Assembly (NCBI RefSeq): GCF_023015885.1
Contig: NZ_JALKBE010000001.1
Coordinates: 620,001 to 684,000 of the forward strand
Source: Aliiroseovarius sp. S1123
GTDB lineage: Bacteria > Pseudomonadota > Alphaproteobacteria > Rhodobacterales > Rhodobacteraceae
Direction: 5' to 3'
Length of the DNA: 64,000 nt
In this document: piece after piece, positions 63,967 through 64,000 of the stretch
How positions within the stretch are numbered: position 1 is the first letter of the stretch
Layout of the letters: each line of letters opens with the position of its first letter
The notes under the pieces: generated by a model
The model's input: the letters and a program-made list of their open reading frames with translations, nothing else
Told to the model about the DNA's origin: nothing
Databases searched by the model: none
Translations under genes and position numbers: made by a program

Positions 63967-64000
63967 CGCCACCACAACCCGAGAAATTCGAGGCCATTGG

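Overview
The window is a chromosomal segment of an alphaproteobacterium, most likely a marine Rhodobacteraceae (Roseobacter-group) member. The main reasons are a complete 14-gene nuo operon carrying the small accessory genes typical of that family (DUF5337, DUF5333, a carboxymuconolactone-decarboxylase-like gene), a NuoE with a long helix-hairpin-helix tail, NuoG of mitochondrial-like length, the order nrdR-ribD-ribE-ribBA-ribH-nusB, leucine catabolism genes (mcc-mvaB-liuC), and moderately high-GC codon use. I see no prophage, insertion sequence, CRISPR array or integrase.

Layout: 1-2901 is the end of a leucine-degradation operon (biotin end of methylcrotonyl-CoA carboxylase, a GST, HMG-CoA lyase, methylglutaconyl-CoA hydratase) and a small membrane protein. 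3257-23507 is one long co-directional block: nuoABC, a sulfotransferase, nuoDE, DUF5337, nuoF, DUF5333, nuoGHI, a CMD protein, nuoJKLMN, then birA, coaX and the gene for RNase J, most of them overlapping or nearly touching. 23538-32893 holds housekeeping and accessory genes on both strands (methyltransferase, DEAD-box helicase, PepSY protein, RF3, SDR, aldo/keto reductase, lipocalin, EamA permease, NUDIX, DUF983).

33088-39904 is a signalling region. It has an EF-hand protein, an ECF-type sigma factor, a probable anti-sigma protein and a CpxP/Spy-like periplasmic sensor; a PleD-like diguanylate cyclase whose first receiver domain lacks the phospho-acceptor Asp; and a two-gene H-NOX / H-NOXA-GGDEF module in which the H-NOX protein lacks the canonical heme-ligating His and the YxSxR motif. 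Two identical tRNA-Glu genes (39981-40283) follow, each with its own likely promoter.

40372-45872 (minus strand) encodes hom, a ceramidase-like membrane protein, glpX, an isochorismatase-family hydrolase and recJ. 45981-51233 holds a small lipoprotein, a TetR regulator with a palindromic operator candidate, dnaG and rpoD; four GANTC (CcrM) sites lie within 38 bp upstream of rpoD. 51234-52780 has a possible small RNA/small ORF ending in a strong terminator, yjbQ, and a cytochrome c gene with an FNR-type box placed as for a class II promoter. 53017-63966 is the riboflavin/nusB region, interrupted by an opposite-strand capsule cluster (kpsC, a Wza/KpsD-like gene, kpsS) between ribD and ribE and by an MBL hydrolase plus a NYN-LOTUS protein between ribE and ribBA. 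RibBA has lost the zinc-binding cysteines of its GTP cyclohydrolase II half.

All functional statements rest on reading translated sequences and motifs by eye; no database search was run.
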